The notes below the pieces were generated by a model. The model saw only the letters and a program-made list of their open reading frames with translations. It made no database searches and was not told the DNA's origin. The position numbers and the translations under genes are program-made. A DNA stretch of 6,270 nucleotides. Source: Candidatus Agrococcus pullicola (GTDB lineage: Bacteria > Actinomycetota > Actinomycetes > Actinomycetales > Microbacteriaceae). This document shows, piece after piece, positions 1-6,270 of this stretch (position 1 is the first letter of the stretch; the number at the start of each line of letters is the position of its first letter). The stretch covers positions 1 through 6,270 of the forward strand of contig DXDC01000249.1 of the NCBI GenBank assembly GCA_019115685.1. The letters run 5' to 3'.

Positions 1-1380
1 AACGTGACGACCGGGCAGGTGTACTCGAGCGTTATCGAGCGCGAGCGCCGCGGCGAGTACCTCGGCGACACCGTACAGGTGATTCCTCACATCACCGACG
101 AGATCAAGCGCCGTATGCGGCTGCAGGCGCAGGACGACCCGCAGCCAGACGTCATCATCACCGAGATCGGCGGCACGGTCGGTGACATCGAATCGCAGCC
201 GTTCCTCGAGGCCGCTCGGCAGATCCGTCACGAGCTGGGGCGTAAAAACGTCTTCTTCGTGCACGTTTCGCTCGTGCCGTTCATGGGAGCCTCGGGCGAG
301 CAGAAGACGAAACCGACGCAGCACTCGGTGTCGACACTGCGCGCGATAGGAATCCAGGCGGATGCACTCGTGCTTCGCAGCGACCGTCCCGTTTCAGAGT
401 CGAACCGCAAGAAGATCGCGCTGATGTGCGACGTCGAGGAGCGCGCCGTGCTGAATGCGGTCGATGTTCCGTCGATCTACGACGTGCCGACCATGATGAC
501 CGACCAGGGCCTCGACGTCGTAATCGATGAGCAGCTCGAACTCGGTGCCGAGCCGTTGCGCTGGGGTGACTGGAGCCGCGTGCTCGATGCCGTGCACAAC
601 CCGCGGAACACCGTGACGATCGGTCTGGTCGGCAAGTACATCGACCTGCCCGACGCCTATCTGTCGGTGACCGAGGCGCTCAAGGCCGGTGGCTTCGCTT
701 CGCAGATCAAGGTCGAGATCAAATGGGTCGCCTCCGACACCTGCGAAACGTCAGAGGGAGCGTCGGCCGCACTGAGCGACGTCGACGGCATCATCGTGCC
801 GGGCGGATTCGGCATCCGCGGCATCGAGGGCAAACTCGGCGCGCTGCGCTTCGCACGCGAGAACGGCATCCCGACCCTCGGAGTCTGTCTTGGCCTGCAG
901 TGCATGGTTATCGAGTACGCCCGGAACGTGGCCGGCATCGAGGGTGCCTCTTCGACGGAGTTCGAAGAAGACACCGAAGAACCGGTTGTCGCGACGATGG
1001 CGGAGCAGATGCAGCACATCCACGGCGGCGACCTTGGCGGCACGATGCGCCTCGGCCTGTACGAGGCGAAGCTTGCACCGGGCTCGCTGGCTTCGCAGTT
1101 GTACGGCTCGGAGACATCATGGGAGCGTCATCGCCACCGCTACGAGGTCAACAATGGTTACCGCGAGCGGCTCACGGATGCCGGCCTGCGGTTTTCGGGG
1201 CTGAGCCCCGACGGCAATCTCGTCGAGTACGTCGAGCTGCCGGACCATCCGTACTACATCGCGACCCAGGCGCATCCAGAGTTGAAGAGCCGGCCGACGA
1301 TCGCGCACCCGCTGTTCAAGGGGCTCGTCGACGCGGCGCTCGATCGTCAGCGCGCTTCGAGGCTGTTCGACGAGGAGTGA
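1..1380 (+). CDS. pyrG: CTP synthase (glutamine-hydrolysing), 5' end cut by window edge
   Basis: Cytosolic CTP synthase makes CTP from UTP, ATP and glutamine-derived ammonia, the last step of pyrimidine nucleotide synthesis. The frame is open from base 1, and the visible 459 residues align in memory with E. coli PyrG from about residue 89 on, so roughly 88 residues with the N-terminal P-loop are missing upstream. Visible synthase-domain blocks are [44 protein letters not shown] and KTKPTQHSV. The class I glutamine amidotransferase domain starts near [16 protein letters not shown] (visible residue 205). Its catalytic triad is intact: Cys in GVCLGLQ (codon 886-888), and His and Glu in AHPEL (codons 1273-1275 and 1279-1281). 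DLGGTMRLG and [10 protein letters not shown] are also present. Nothing looks broken. The next gene begins 4 bp after this stop. The identification is very secure; only the start is unseen. Confidence 0.98.
   Translation, partial: NVTTGQVYSSVIERERRGEYLGDTVQVIPHITDEIKRRMRLQAQDDPQPDVIITEIGGTVGDIESQPFLEAARQIRHELGRKNVFFVHVSLVPFMGASGEQKTKPTQHSVSTLRAIGIQADALVLRSDRPVSESNRKKIALMCDVEERAVLNAVDVPSIYDVPTMMTDQGLDVVIDEQLELGAEPLRWGDWSRVLDAVHNPRNTVTIGLVGKYIDLPDAYLSVTEALKAGGFASQIKVEIKWVASDTCETSEGASAALSDVDGIIVPGGFGIRGIEGKLGALRFARENGIPTLGVCLGLQCMVIEYARNVAGIEGASSTEFEEDTEEPVVATMAEQMQHIHGGDLGGTMRLGLYEAKLAPGSLASQLYGSETSWERHRHRYEVNNGYRERLTDAGLRFSGLSPDGNLVEYVELPDHPYYIATQAHPELKSRPTIAHPLFKGLVDAALDRQRASRLFDEE
1372..1377 (+). 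promoter_or_regulatory. Ribosome binding site of the NUDIX gene, inside the pyrG 3' end
   Basis: GAGGAG lies 7 nt before the ATG at 1385 and consists of the last two sense codons of pyrG. It is a good Shine-Dalgarno match and fixes the NUDIX start. Its position suggests that translation of pyrG and the NUDIX gene is linked. Confidence 0.75.
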
Positions 1381-1384
1381 AACG

Positions 1385-1981
1385 ATGATCACTGACAGCC
1401 CCGGCGGAGGAGAAATTCGGTCTCGGACCCGAGTCTACGAAGGGCGGCTCTTCCACTTCGACGATGCAACTGTCGCGTATGAAGGTGAAGAGCTGAACAG
1501 GCAGTGGGTCGTGCATCCGGGCTCGGTGTCGGTGCTTGCGCTCGATGAACAGGATCGCGTCGTCGTGCTGCAGCAGTACCGCGCCCCGGTCGATGCGCAC
1601 TGCTGGGAGCTGCCGGCGGGATGCCTTGACGTGCCGGGTGAGGACGGTCTTGCGACCGCCAAGCGCGAGCTCGCGGAGGAAACCGACTTGACCGCTGCGG
1701 AGTGGTCGACACTGGTCGACGCGTCGGCGACGAGCGGTTCGAGCGACGAGATCTTCAGGGTCTATCTCGCGACAGGGCTCGCTCCGGCGGCTTCCAACTA
1801 CGAACGAACCGGGGAGGAAGCGCACATGACGGTGACTCGCGTACCGTTTGCAGACCTCCTCGATGCGGTGCTGAATCTCCGGGTGCTCGACGGGGCGACG
1901 CAGCTCGGTGTTCTAGCGCTGGATGCCCGTCGGCGGCGCGGGCTTTCGCCGCTGCCGGCCGAGGCTCCCCGGGTGATATGA
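1385..1981 (+). CDS. NUDIX hydrolase, ADP-ribose pyrophosphatase type
   Basis: This is a 198-residue cytosolic NUDIX hydrolase, probably splitting ADP-ribose into AMP and ribose 5-phosphate with Mg2+. The Nudix box spans residues 79-102: Gly79, Glu86, then RELAEE at 94-99 holding the metal-binding glutamates. There is one extra residue between Gly79 and Glu86, as I recall in the M. tuberculosis homologue Rv1700, and Asp101 replaces the usual glycine before the final hydrophobic residue. WELPAG just before the box and GEEAHM (residues 143-148, a candidate for the extra catalytic glutamate) fit the ADP-ribose pyrophosphatase group. The ATG is supported by GAGGAG 7 nt upstream and a length close to the family norm of about 200. 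The gene starts 4 bp after pyrG and overlaps xerD by 4 bp, the order known from M. tuberculosis (pyrG-Rv1700-Rv1701). The exact substrate is inferred, as other nucleoside diphosphate sugars are possible. Confidence 0.9.
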   Translation: MITDSPGGGEIRSRTRVYEGRLFHFDDATVAYEGEELNRQWVVHPGSVSVLALDEQDRVVVLQQYRAPVDAHCWELPAGCLDVPGEDGLATAKRELAEETDLTAAEWSTLVDASATSGSSDEIFRVYLATGLAPAASNYERTGEEAHMTVTRVPFADLLDAVLNLRVLDGATQLGVLALDARRRRGLSPLPAEAPRVI

Positions 1982-2877
1982 ACCCCGCGGATGCCGCTGA
2001 GCGATACCTGCGGCAGCTGACGATCGAGCGCGGTCTCTCCAAGCACACGGCCACGGCGTACCGGCGAGACCTGAGCGGGTATCTCGACGTGCTCGCCGAG
2101 CGGGCAGTGGCGACCGTCGCCGACATCTCGAAAGAGGATGTGGCGGCGTTCCATCAGTCGCTCGCGGAGCGCGGGCTGGCAGCCTCCAGCGTGGCCAGGC
2201 AGTTGAGCGCGATTCGAGGCTTCCACAGGTTCCTGGTCGAAGAGGGGCTTGTGGCGCAGGACGTCGCCGCCGACCACAGACCTCCCAAGCTGCCGCAGCG
2301 ACTGCCGAAGGCCATCCGGGTCGACCAGATGGAGCGCTTGCTGGAGGCGGCAGGAGGGGGCGTCGACGCCTCGCCCGCGCAATTGCGTGACCGCGCGCTG
2401 CTCGAACTGCTGTACGCCACGGGCGCCAGGATCACCGAGATCGTCTCGCTGGATGTCGACGACGTGCAGGAGGACATCGTGCGCGTCACGGGCAAGGGCA
2501 ACAAGCAGCGACTCGTGCCGGTCGGGCGGTTCGCCAGGCGCGCCCTCGATGCCTGGCTCGTACGGGGGAGACCGGTGTTCAGCGCGAAGGGCAGATCGAC
2601 ACCGGCGCTGTTCCTTGGAGCACGAGGCGCGAGACTCAGCAGGCAGAATGCATGGCTGGTCATGCAGGCCGTTGCCGAGCGGGCCGATATCGACCATGTG
2701 TCACCGCACACCTTTCGGCACTCGTTCGCAACGCATCTCATCGAGGGAGGGGCGGACGTACGGGTCGTGCAGGAGCTCCTTGGCCATGCCTCCGTCGCGA
2801 CGACGCAGATCTATACGCACCTCACGGCCGACACCCTGCGCGACATGTACACGACGGCGCATCCGCGCGCGCGGTAG
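1978..2877 (+). CDS. xerD: Site-specific tyrosine recombinase XerD
   Basis: XerD acts with XerC at the chromosomal dif site, with FtsK, to resolve chromosome dimers before division. The 299-residue product is almost exactly the length of E. coli XerD (298). Residues 1-100 form the SAM-like core-binding domain (AERYLRQLTIERGLSKHTA; SSVARQLSAIRGFHRFL), and residues 110-299 the catalytic domain. All six active-site residues are visible: Arg151 (YATGARITE), Lys173 (TGKGNKQR), His244 and Arg247 (SPHTFRHSFATHL), His270 (LLGHASVATTQIYTH) and nucleophile Tyr279. The open frame continues upstream to 1702, but the ATG at 1978 is chosen because it gives the family length and overlaps the NUDIX stop as ATGA, typical of coupled translation; no strong separate ribosome binding site is seen. 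Its place after pyrG and NUDIX matches M. tuberculosis Rv1701 and argues for chromosomal XerD rather than a phage integrase. XerC is less likely. Confidence 0.95.
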   Translation: MNPADAAERYLRQLTIERGLSKHTATAYRRDLSGYLDVLAERAVATVADISKEDVAAFHQSLAERGLAASSVARQLSAIRGFHRFLVEEGLVAQDVAADHRPPKLPQRLPKAIRVDQMERLLEAAGGGVDASPAQLRDRALLELLYATGARITEIVSLDVDDVQEDIVRVTGKGNKQRLVPVGRFARRALDAWLVRGRPVFSAKGRSTPALFLGARGARLSRQNAWLVMQAVAERADIDHVSPHTFRHSFATHLIEGGADVRVVQELLGHASVATTQIYTHLTADTLRDMYTTAHPRAR

Positions 2878-2879
2878 CC

Positions 2880-2975
2880 CCGCGTTGTGCGCCAACTTCT
2901 CGGTGCTTTCCGGGCGACGCGCCGCGCACATGTCGGCGTGTCGACGCAAAAGCACCGAGAAGTTTGCAGACGCGG
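2880..2975. repeat. Large imperfect palindrome directly after xerD
   Basis: Perfect 16-bp arms AACTTCTCGGTGCTTT (2894-2909) and AAAGCACCGAGAAGTT (2949-2964) face each other. Inside them, 2916-2924 pairs with 2934-2942 over 9 bp with one G-U, leaving a 9-nt loop. Outside them, CCGCGT (2880-2885) pairs with ACGCGG (2970-2975). The three nested stems share nearly the same centre (about 2929) with small internal loops. The structure begins 2 nt after the xerD stop. It may end the pyrG-NUDIX-xerD transcript or protect its 3' end, but only three Ts follow the main stem, so it is not a classical intrinsic terminator. A dispersed REP- or MITE-like element is the alternative. No coding potential is seen in it. 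Confidence 0.8.
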
Positions 2976-3021
2976 ATGGGTGGCTGGATGAGCGGACGTT
3001 GGCGAGAAATTCACCCACTCG

Positions 3022-3050
3022 TTGTCAAAGCTGGCTAAGCTCAAAACACT
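3022..3050 (+). promoter_or_regulatory. Possible promoter of the nuclease gene
   Basis: TTGTCA (3022-3027) resembles a -35 box. It is followed after 17 nt by AACACT (3045-3050), a weak -10 match keeping the second-position A and final T. This would start transcription near 3057 and leave a leader of about 77 nt. The region is less GC-rich than its surroundings. A separate promoter is expected because the nuclease lies 256 bp beyond xerD, behind a large hairpin, but this assignment is tentative. Confidence 0.25.
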
Positions 3051-3114
3051 TGTTTGTCCTGTGGCTGCTCAGCGCCGCACCGTGAACAGCATCGGTGCGC
3101 CGGGCAGTTGAATC

Positions 3115-3126
3115 AAGAGAAGAGAG
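3115..3126 (+). promoter_or_regulatory. Purine-rich ribosome binding site favouring the TTG start of the nuclease
   Basis: AAGAGAAGAGAG ends 7 nt before TTG at 3134. It is an imperfect but well-placed Shine-Dalgarno sequence. No comparable sequence precedes the in-frame GTG at 3095, so this site decides the start. Confidence 0.6.
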
Positions 3127-3133
3127 CATACCC

Positions 3134-6103
3134 TTGCACAACATTCTGCAGAAGCTGGGGGCCGTGACGCTGGCGTCCGCACTCGGCGTGACCGGACTGG
3201 CGGTACTCGCACCCGCGCCAGCGGCACAGGCCGCACCCTCGGAAGATCTTGTCATCAGCGAAGTCTACGGGGGTGGCGGGAACTCCGGCGGCGTATACGA
3301 CCGCGACTTCATCGAGTTGTACAACCTGTCGGATGCCGAAATCAGCCTGGACGGCGTGACCGTTCAGTACTACTCGGCGAACGGCAACGCCCAGCAGAGC
3401 ACCGAGCTCTCCGGCACGTTGCCGGCGGAGTCGTACTACCTGGTGGCCGCTGCCCCCGGCAATAACACCGATCTGCCGAGCTTCGAGTTCGACCACGACG
3501 CGCCTTCGATCGCCATCGCGGGCACACAAGGTTCCGTCGCGCTCCTCGACGGCACGGACGAGCCCATCGATCTGCTCGGCTGGGGAAGCGCGCAGCTCTT
3601 CGAGGAGGCTCCGGCCGGCGCGACCTCGAACTCGACCTCGGTTGCGAGGGCGGATGTCACGGTCGACACAGACAACAACGCCCAAGATTTCGTCGTCGGA
3701 GAGCCGACGCCGCAGTCGCTCGACGGTGACGATGGTGAAGACCCGGGCGAGCCGGAAGAGCCGATCGATCCCGACGAGGTCACGCCCATCCGCGAACTGC
3801 AAGGGACCGGGAGCGAGACACCGTACCCTGGCCAGCAGGTCACGACCGAGGGCGTCGTCACGGGTGTTTACACAGGGCAGGGCAGCAAGAACGGGTTCTA
3901 CATTCAGGAAGCGGAGGAAGTCGACCTGGCAGAGCATGATGCGTCGATCGGCATCTTCGTTTCCGGTGCAAGCTATGCCGAGGAAGTCGAGATCGGCGAC
4001 TCGGTACTCGTGAGCGGCGTCGTCGACGAGAACTTCGGCACGACCGAGATCACTGCAGATGCGCTGGAAGCGCGGGATGAGCCGCTGGGCGCAGTCGAAC
4101 CCCTCGAGCTGCCCGAATGGCCGACGACCGACGAAGAGCGCGAGGTCTTCGAGGGCATGCTGCTCCTGCCGCAGGGCGAGTACACGGTGAGCGACAACTA
4201 TTCGCTCAACCAGTTCGGTGAGGTCGGGCTGGCATTCGGCGACAGCCCACTCGTGCAACCGACAGAGGCCGGTGTTCCCGGTTCGGACGAAGCGTATGCG
4301 CAGGCCGCACTGAACGAAGAGATCGGCGTGCTGCTCGACGACGGGCAGACCTGGAACTACATGACCAACGGCGCTGCGAAGAACTCGCCGCTGCCGTATC
4401 TGACGCTCGACACGCCCGTTTCGATCGGCGCGAACGTCGACTTCCTTGACGGAGTCGTGCTCGACTACGACTTCGGCAGCTGGCGGTTCCAGCCGACCGA
4501 GCCCGTACGCGGTCTCGAGAACTCACCGGTCGAATTCGAGGATGTGCGCGAAGCAACGCCCGCGGATGTCGGAGGCGATCTGTCGATCGCGACGTTCAAC
4601 GTCCTGAACTACTTCACGACGCTCGGCACTGACGAGGAAGGATGCCAGGCGTACGAAGATCGGGAGGGAAACCCGATCGCAACCGACTTCTGCGACCACC
4701 CGCGCGGCGCCTACAACCAGGAGAACTTCGAGCGCCAGGAGACCAAGATCGTGGAGGCGATCAACCTGCTCGACGCATCTGTCGTGGCTCTCGAAGAGAT
4801 CGAGGATCCATCGAATGTCGGTCAGGACCGAGACCACTCCGTCGACACCCTCGTGCAGGCGCTCAACGCAGCAGCCGGGGAAGAACGATGGGCGTTCGTG
4901 CCTTCACCGGATATACCGGTGGACGGATATCCCGGTGACGACGTGATCCGCACGGCCTTCATCTACCAGCCTGCCGAGGTCGCATACATCGAGGGCACGG
5001 CGGAACTGTTGTTCGACGACAACTTCTCCAACGGCCGCGCACCGTTCGCTGCGCTCTTCGCACCTGCCGGTGCTGAAGAGGGCGAGAACGAGTTCGTCGT
5101 CATCGTGAACCACTTCAAGTCGAAGGGCGGATCGGGCAGTGGCGACAACGAGAATCGCGACGATGAGCTTGGGCCGGCGTGGGCCGTCGGCGGCTGGAAC
5201 GGTGACCGGGTCCGACAGGCCGAAGCGCTCGTCGACTTCGCCGAGGCACTCGAGCAGCAGCACGACACCGACCTCGTCTTCATCACTGGCGATCTGAACG
5301 CGTACGCGCAGGAGGACCCGGTGACGACCATCCTGGATGCGGGTTACGTCAACCTCACGGAGGGCGGCCCCGACTACTCCTACGCGTTCGGCGGGATGGT
5401 CGGCTCGCTCGACCACGTGCTCGCATCCGACGCGGCGGCCGAGTTCGTGACCGGCACCGACATGTGGACGATCAACGCGAACGAGGCGATCGCACTCGAA
5501 TACAGCCGGTTCAACTACAACGTGGCCGAGCTCTACGCCCCGGACCAGTTCCGGTCGTCCGACCACAACCCGGCGATCGTCGGGCTGTCGTTCTCCGACG
5601 ACGGCGAGGAGCCGGGCGACGAGCCCGAGCTCACGACCGAGCGCGAGAGCTACTCGCAGACCGAGTCACTCGAAGGCGTCGCCTACGAGGGAACCGGGTT
5701 CCCGTCGGAGACCGTGCTCGTCGAACTGGTCGACGCCGAAGGCAACGTGCACGTGATTGAGGACGAAGGAGAGGTCGCCGATGGCGGGTTCGCGGGTCTC
5801 GTGGTGTACCAGAGCGATGCGGGGGAGAACATCCCGATGCCGGTCGGTACATATACGCTGCGCGCGACACCCTTGAACGTCGACGATGCGCAAACGCTCG
5901 CAGATAGCGAACCCGTCGAAGCCGTCTTCGAGATCGTGGCTGACGGATCCGGCGGCGGAGACGACACCGACGACGGTTCGTTCGGCGGCGACGATCTGCC
6001 GCGCACCGGATTCGACAGCAACTTCGCGCTGCTGCTCTTCATCGGTCTTGCGCTGATGGGAGTCGGTGCCGGGGCGTACGCGGTCAGCCGTCGGAAGGCG
6101 TAA
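3134..6103 (+). CDS. Secreted ExeM/NucH-type extracellular nuclease, cell-wall anchored (LPXTG)
   Basis: This 989-residue surface protein probably cleaves extracellular DNA using divalent metal. Residues 1-33 are a Sec signal peptide (Lys7, hydrophobic core, cleavage after AQA). About 37-195 is a lamin-tail domain (LVISEVYGGGGNSG, DFIELYN). An acidic Pro/Glu linker leads to an OB-fold-like domain (about 217-317; TTEGVVTG, GFYIQE) and a stretch typical of ExeM. About 484-818 is the EEP catalytic domain: Asn489 (ATFNVLNYF), Glu555 (ALEEIED), Asn659-His660 (NHFKSKGG), Asp720 and Asn722 (TGDLNAY), Asp760-His761 (SLDHVL), Asp810-His811 (SSDHNPAIVG). The only cysteines, 504 and 520, could form a disulfide. 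Residues about 832-936 are an unassigned, probably beta-rich domain. A Gly/Asp linker precedes LPRTG (955-959), a membrane segment (964-984) and the tail SRRKA, a complete sortase signal. TTG is preferred over GTG at 3095, which would add 13 charged residues before the signal peptide and lacks a ribosome binding site. It appears monocistronic. Phosphatase or nucleotidase activity is a less likely alternative. Confidence 0.93.
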   Translation: MHNILQKLGAVTLASALGVTGLAVLAPAPAAQAAPSEDLVISEVYGGGGNSGGVYDRDFIELYNLSDAEISLDGVTVQYYSANGNAQQSTELSGTLPAESYYLVAAAPGNNTDLPSFEFDHDAPSIAIAGTQGSVALLDGTDEPIDLLGWGSAQLFEEAPAGATSNSTSVARADVTVDTDNNAQDFVVGEPTPQSLDGDDGEDPGEPEEPIDPDEVTPIRELQGTGSETPYPGQQVTTEGVVTGVYTGQGSKNGFYIQEAEEVDLAEHDASIGIFVSGASYAEEVEIGDSVLVSGVVDENFGTTEITADALEARDEPLGAVEPLELPEWPTTDEEREVFEGMLLLPQGEYTVSDNYSLNQFGEVGLAFGDSPLVQPTEAGVPGSDEAYAQAALNEEIGVLLDDGQTWNYMTNGAAKNSPLPYLTLDTPVSIGANVDFLDGVVLDYDFGSWRFQPTEPVRGLENSPVEFEDVREATPADVGGDLSIATFNVLNYFTTLGTDEEGCQAYEDREGNPIATDFCDHPRGAYNQENFERQETKIVEAINLLDASVVALEEIEDPSNVGQDRDHSVDTLVQALNAAAGEERWAFVPSPDIPVDGYPGDDVIRTAFIYQPAEVAYIEGTAELLFDDNFSNGRAPFAALFAPAGAEEGENEFVVIVNHFKSKGGSGSGDNENRDDELGPAWAVGGWNGDRVRQAEALVDFAEALEQQHDTDLVFITGDLNAYAQEDPVTTILDAGYVNLTEGGPDYSYAFGGMVGSLDHVLASDAAAEFVTGTDMWTINANEAIALEYSRFNYNVAELYAPDQFRSSDHNPAIVGLSFSDDGEEPGDEPELTTERESYSQTESLEGVAYEGTGFPSETVLVELVDAEGNVHVIEDEGEVADGGFAGLVVYQSDAGENIPMPVGTYTLRATPLNVDDAQTLADSEPVEAVFEIVADGSGGGDDTDDGSFGGDDLPRTGFDSNFALLLFIGLALMGVGAGAYAVSRRKA

Positions 6104-6122
6104 CCAGCGACGGCACGAGAAT

Positions 6123-6162
6123 AGCGGGAGGGCCTTGTCGATTTCGACCGGGCCCTCCCGCT
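6123..6162. terminator. Hairpin terminator between convergent genes
   Basis: Perfect 12-bp arms AGCGGGAGGGCC (6123-6134) and GGCCCTCCCGCT (6151-6162) enclose a further 4-bp stem (GTCG 6137-6140 with CGAC 6145-6148) and a 4-nt loop. It starts 19 nt after the nuclease stop and is followed by T-rich GTTCTTGT on the plus strand. It also lies 7 nt beyond the stop of the minus-strand gene, so it probably ends transcription from both sides. The T-tract is weak, as is common in high-GC actinobacteria. Confidence 0.85.
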
Positions 6163-6169
6163 GTTCTTG

Positions 6170-6270
6170 TCAGCAGACCCAGTTGTACTCCTGGGGTTCT
6201 TCGGTCAGCCAGGCTTCGACGCCGCTTTCCGAGAGCCAGTGCGCCATGCCGTCTTCGTAGATCGTGAGGG
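6170..6270 (-). CDS. Unrecognised gene, C-terminal 32 residues only (runs off right edge)
   Basis: On the minus strand an open frame enters from the window edge and ends with TGA at 6172-6170. The visible end reads LTIYEDGMAHWLSESG, then VEAWLTEEPQEYNWVC and stop: acidic, with three tryptophans and a C-terminal cysteine. Of the 32 codons, 27 end in G or C, like the real genes here, and the frame stops 7 nt before the shared hairpin, as expected for a convergent gene. An internal ATG would give only a short peptide, so the start surely lies outside the window. I do not recognise the family and assign no function. Confidence 0.65.
   Translation of the reverse strand, partial: LTIYEDGMAHWLSESGVEAWLTEEPQEYNWVC

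Noticed and set aside
723..1388. Plus-strand 221-residue frame inside pyrG
   Set aside because: It is out of frame with the CTP synthase catalytic domain and has the arginine-rich composition of a frame-shifted shadow.
1702..1977. Upstream extension of xerD (391-residue version)
   Set aside because: The extra 92 residues are the NUDIX gene read in another frame. The ATG at 1978 gives the normal XerD length.
1798..2697. Minus-strand open frame of 299 residues opposite xerD and the NUDIX gene
   Set aside because: It crosses two well-supported genes in antisense and has no family motif; long antisense frames are common at this GC content.
2878..3094. A dif or integrase attachment site next to xerD
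   Set aside because: No 28-bp dif-like sequence with XerC/XerD half-sites was recognised; the palindrome arms are too far apart and do not resemble dif.
3082..3111. Nine-codon upstream frame (GTG to TGA) before the nuclease
   Set aside because: No ribosome binding site and no leader-peptide pattern such as repeated codons; probably chance.
3113..4258. Minus-strand open frame of 381 residues opposite the nuclease
   Set aside because: It is antisense to a gene with clear signal peptide and lamin-tail motifs, is rich in Arg/Val as expected for an antisense shadow in high-GC DNA, and shows no recognisable domain.
6066..6260. Plus-strand 64-residue frame over the nuclease 3' end and the terminator
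   Set aside because: It runs through the sortase-signal codons and the hairpin, has no plausible ribosome binding site, and its composition is shadow-like.
1..6270. tRNA, rRNA, CRISPR array, insertion sequence or riboswitch
   Set aside because: No cloverleaf, spaced direct repeats, transposase motif or known aptamer pattern was seen on either strand.

Overview
The window is 6.27 kb of high-GC DNA, most likely from an actinobacterium of the order Micrococcales, and Microbacteriaceae would fit. The grounds are strong G/C preference at third codon positions, the actinobacterial gene order CTP synthase - NUDIX ADP-ribose pyrophosphatase - XerD, and a Gram-positive LPXTG surface protein. Genus and species cannot be read from the sequence.

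Positions 1-2877 hold a compact plus-strand housekeeping cluster. It contains the 3' five-sixths of pyrG (CTP synthase, cut by the window edge), a NUDIX hydrolase of the ADP-ribose pyrophosphatase type starting 4 bp after the pyrG stop, and a tyrosine recombinase matching XerD, whose ATG overlaps the NUDIX stop (ATGA). The spacing indicates one transcript with translational coupling. The three roles (pyrimidine nucleotide synthesis, ADP-ribose clean-up, chromosome dimer resolution) are not biochemically linked; the grouping is a conserved actinobacterial neighbourhood.

Positions 2878-3133 are non-coding. Right after the xerD stop lies a large imperfect palindrome of about 96 bp with perfect 16-bp arms, followed by a weak promoter candidate and a purine-rich ribosome binding site.

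Positions 3134-6103 encode a 989-residue secreted, wall-anchored nuclease. It has a Sec signal peptide, lamin-tail domain, OB-fold-like domain, endonuclease/exonuclease/phosphatase (EEP) catalytic domain of the ExeM/NucH type with its key residues intact, an unassigned C-terminal domain, and an LPRTG sortase signal. It probably degrades extracellular DNA at the cell surface for nutrient recovery, biofilm remodelling or defence against DNA traps. No sortase or transporter is in the window.

Positions 6104-6270 contain a strong hairpin terminator that probably serves both directions, then the 3' end of an unrecognised minus-strand gene running off the right edge.

No wholly new system is evident. 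The points most worth a second look are the sortase-anchored nuclease architecture with its unassigned domain, the palindrome after xerD, and a marked excess of GGATGC over GGACGC on both strands and in all registers.
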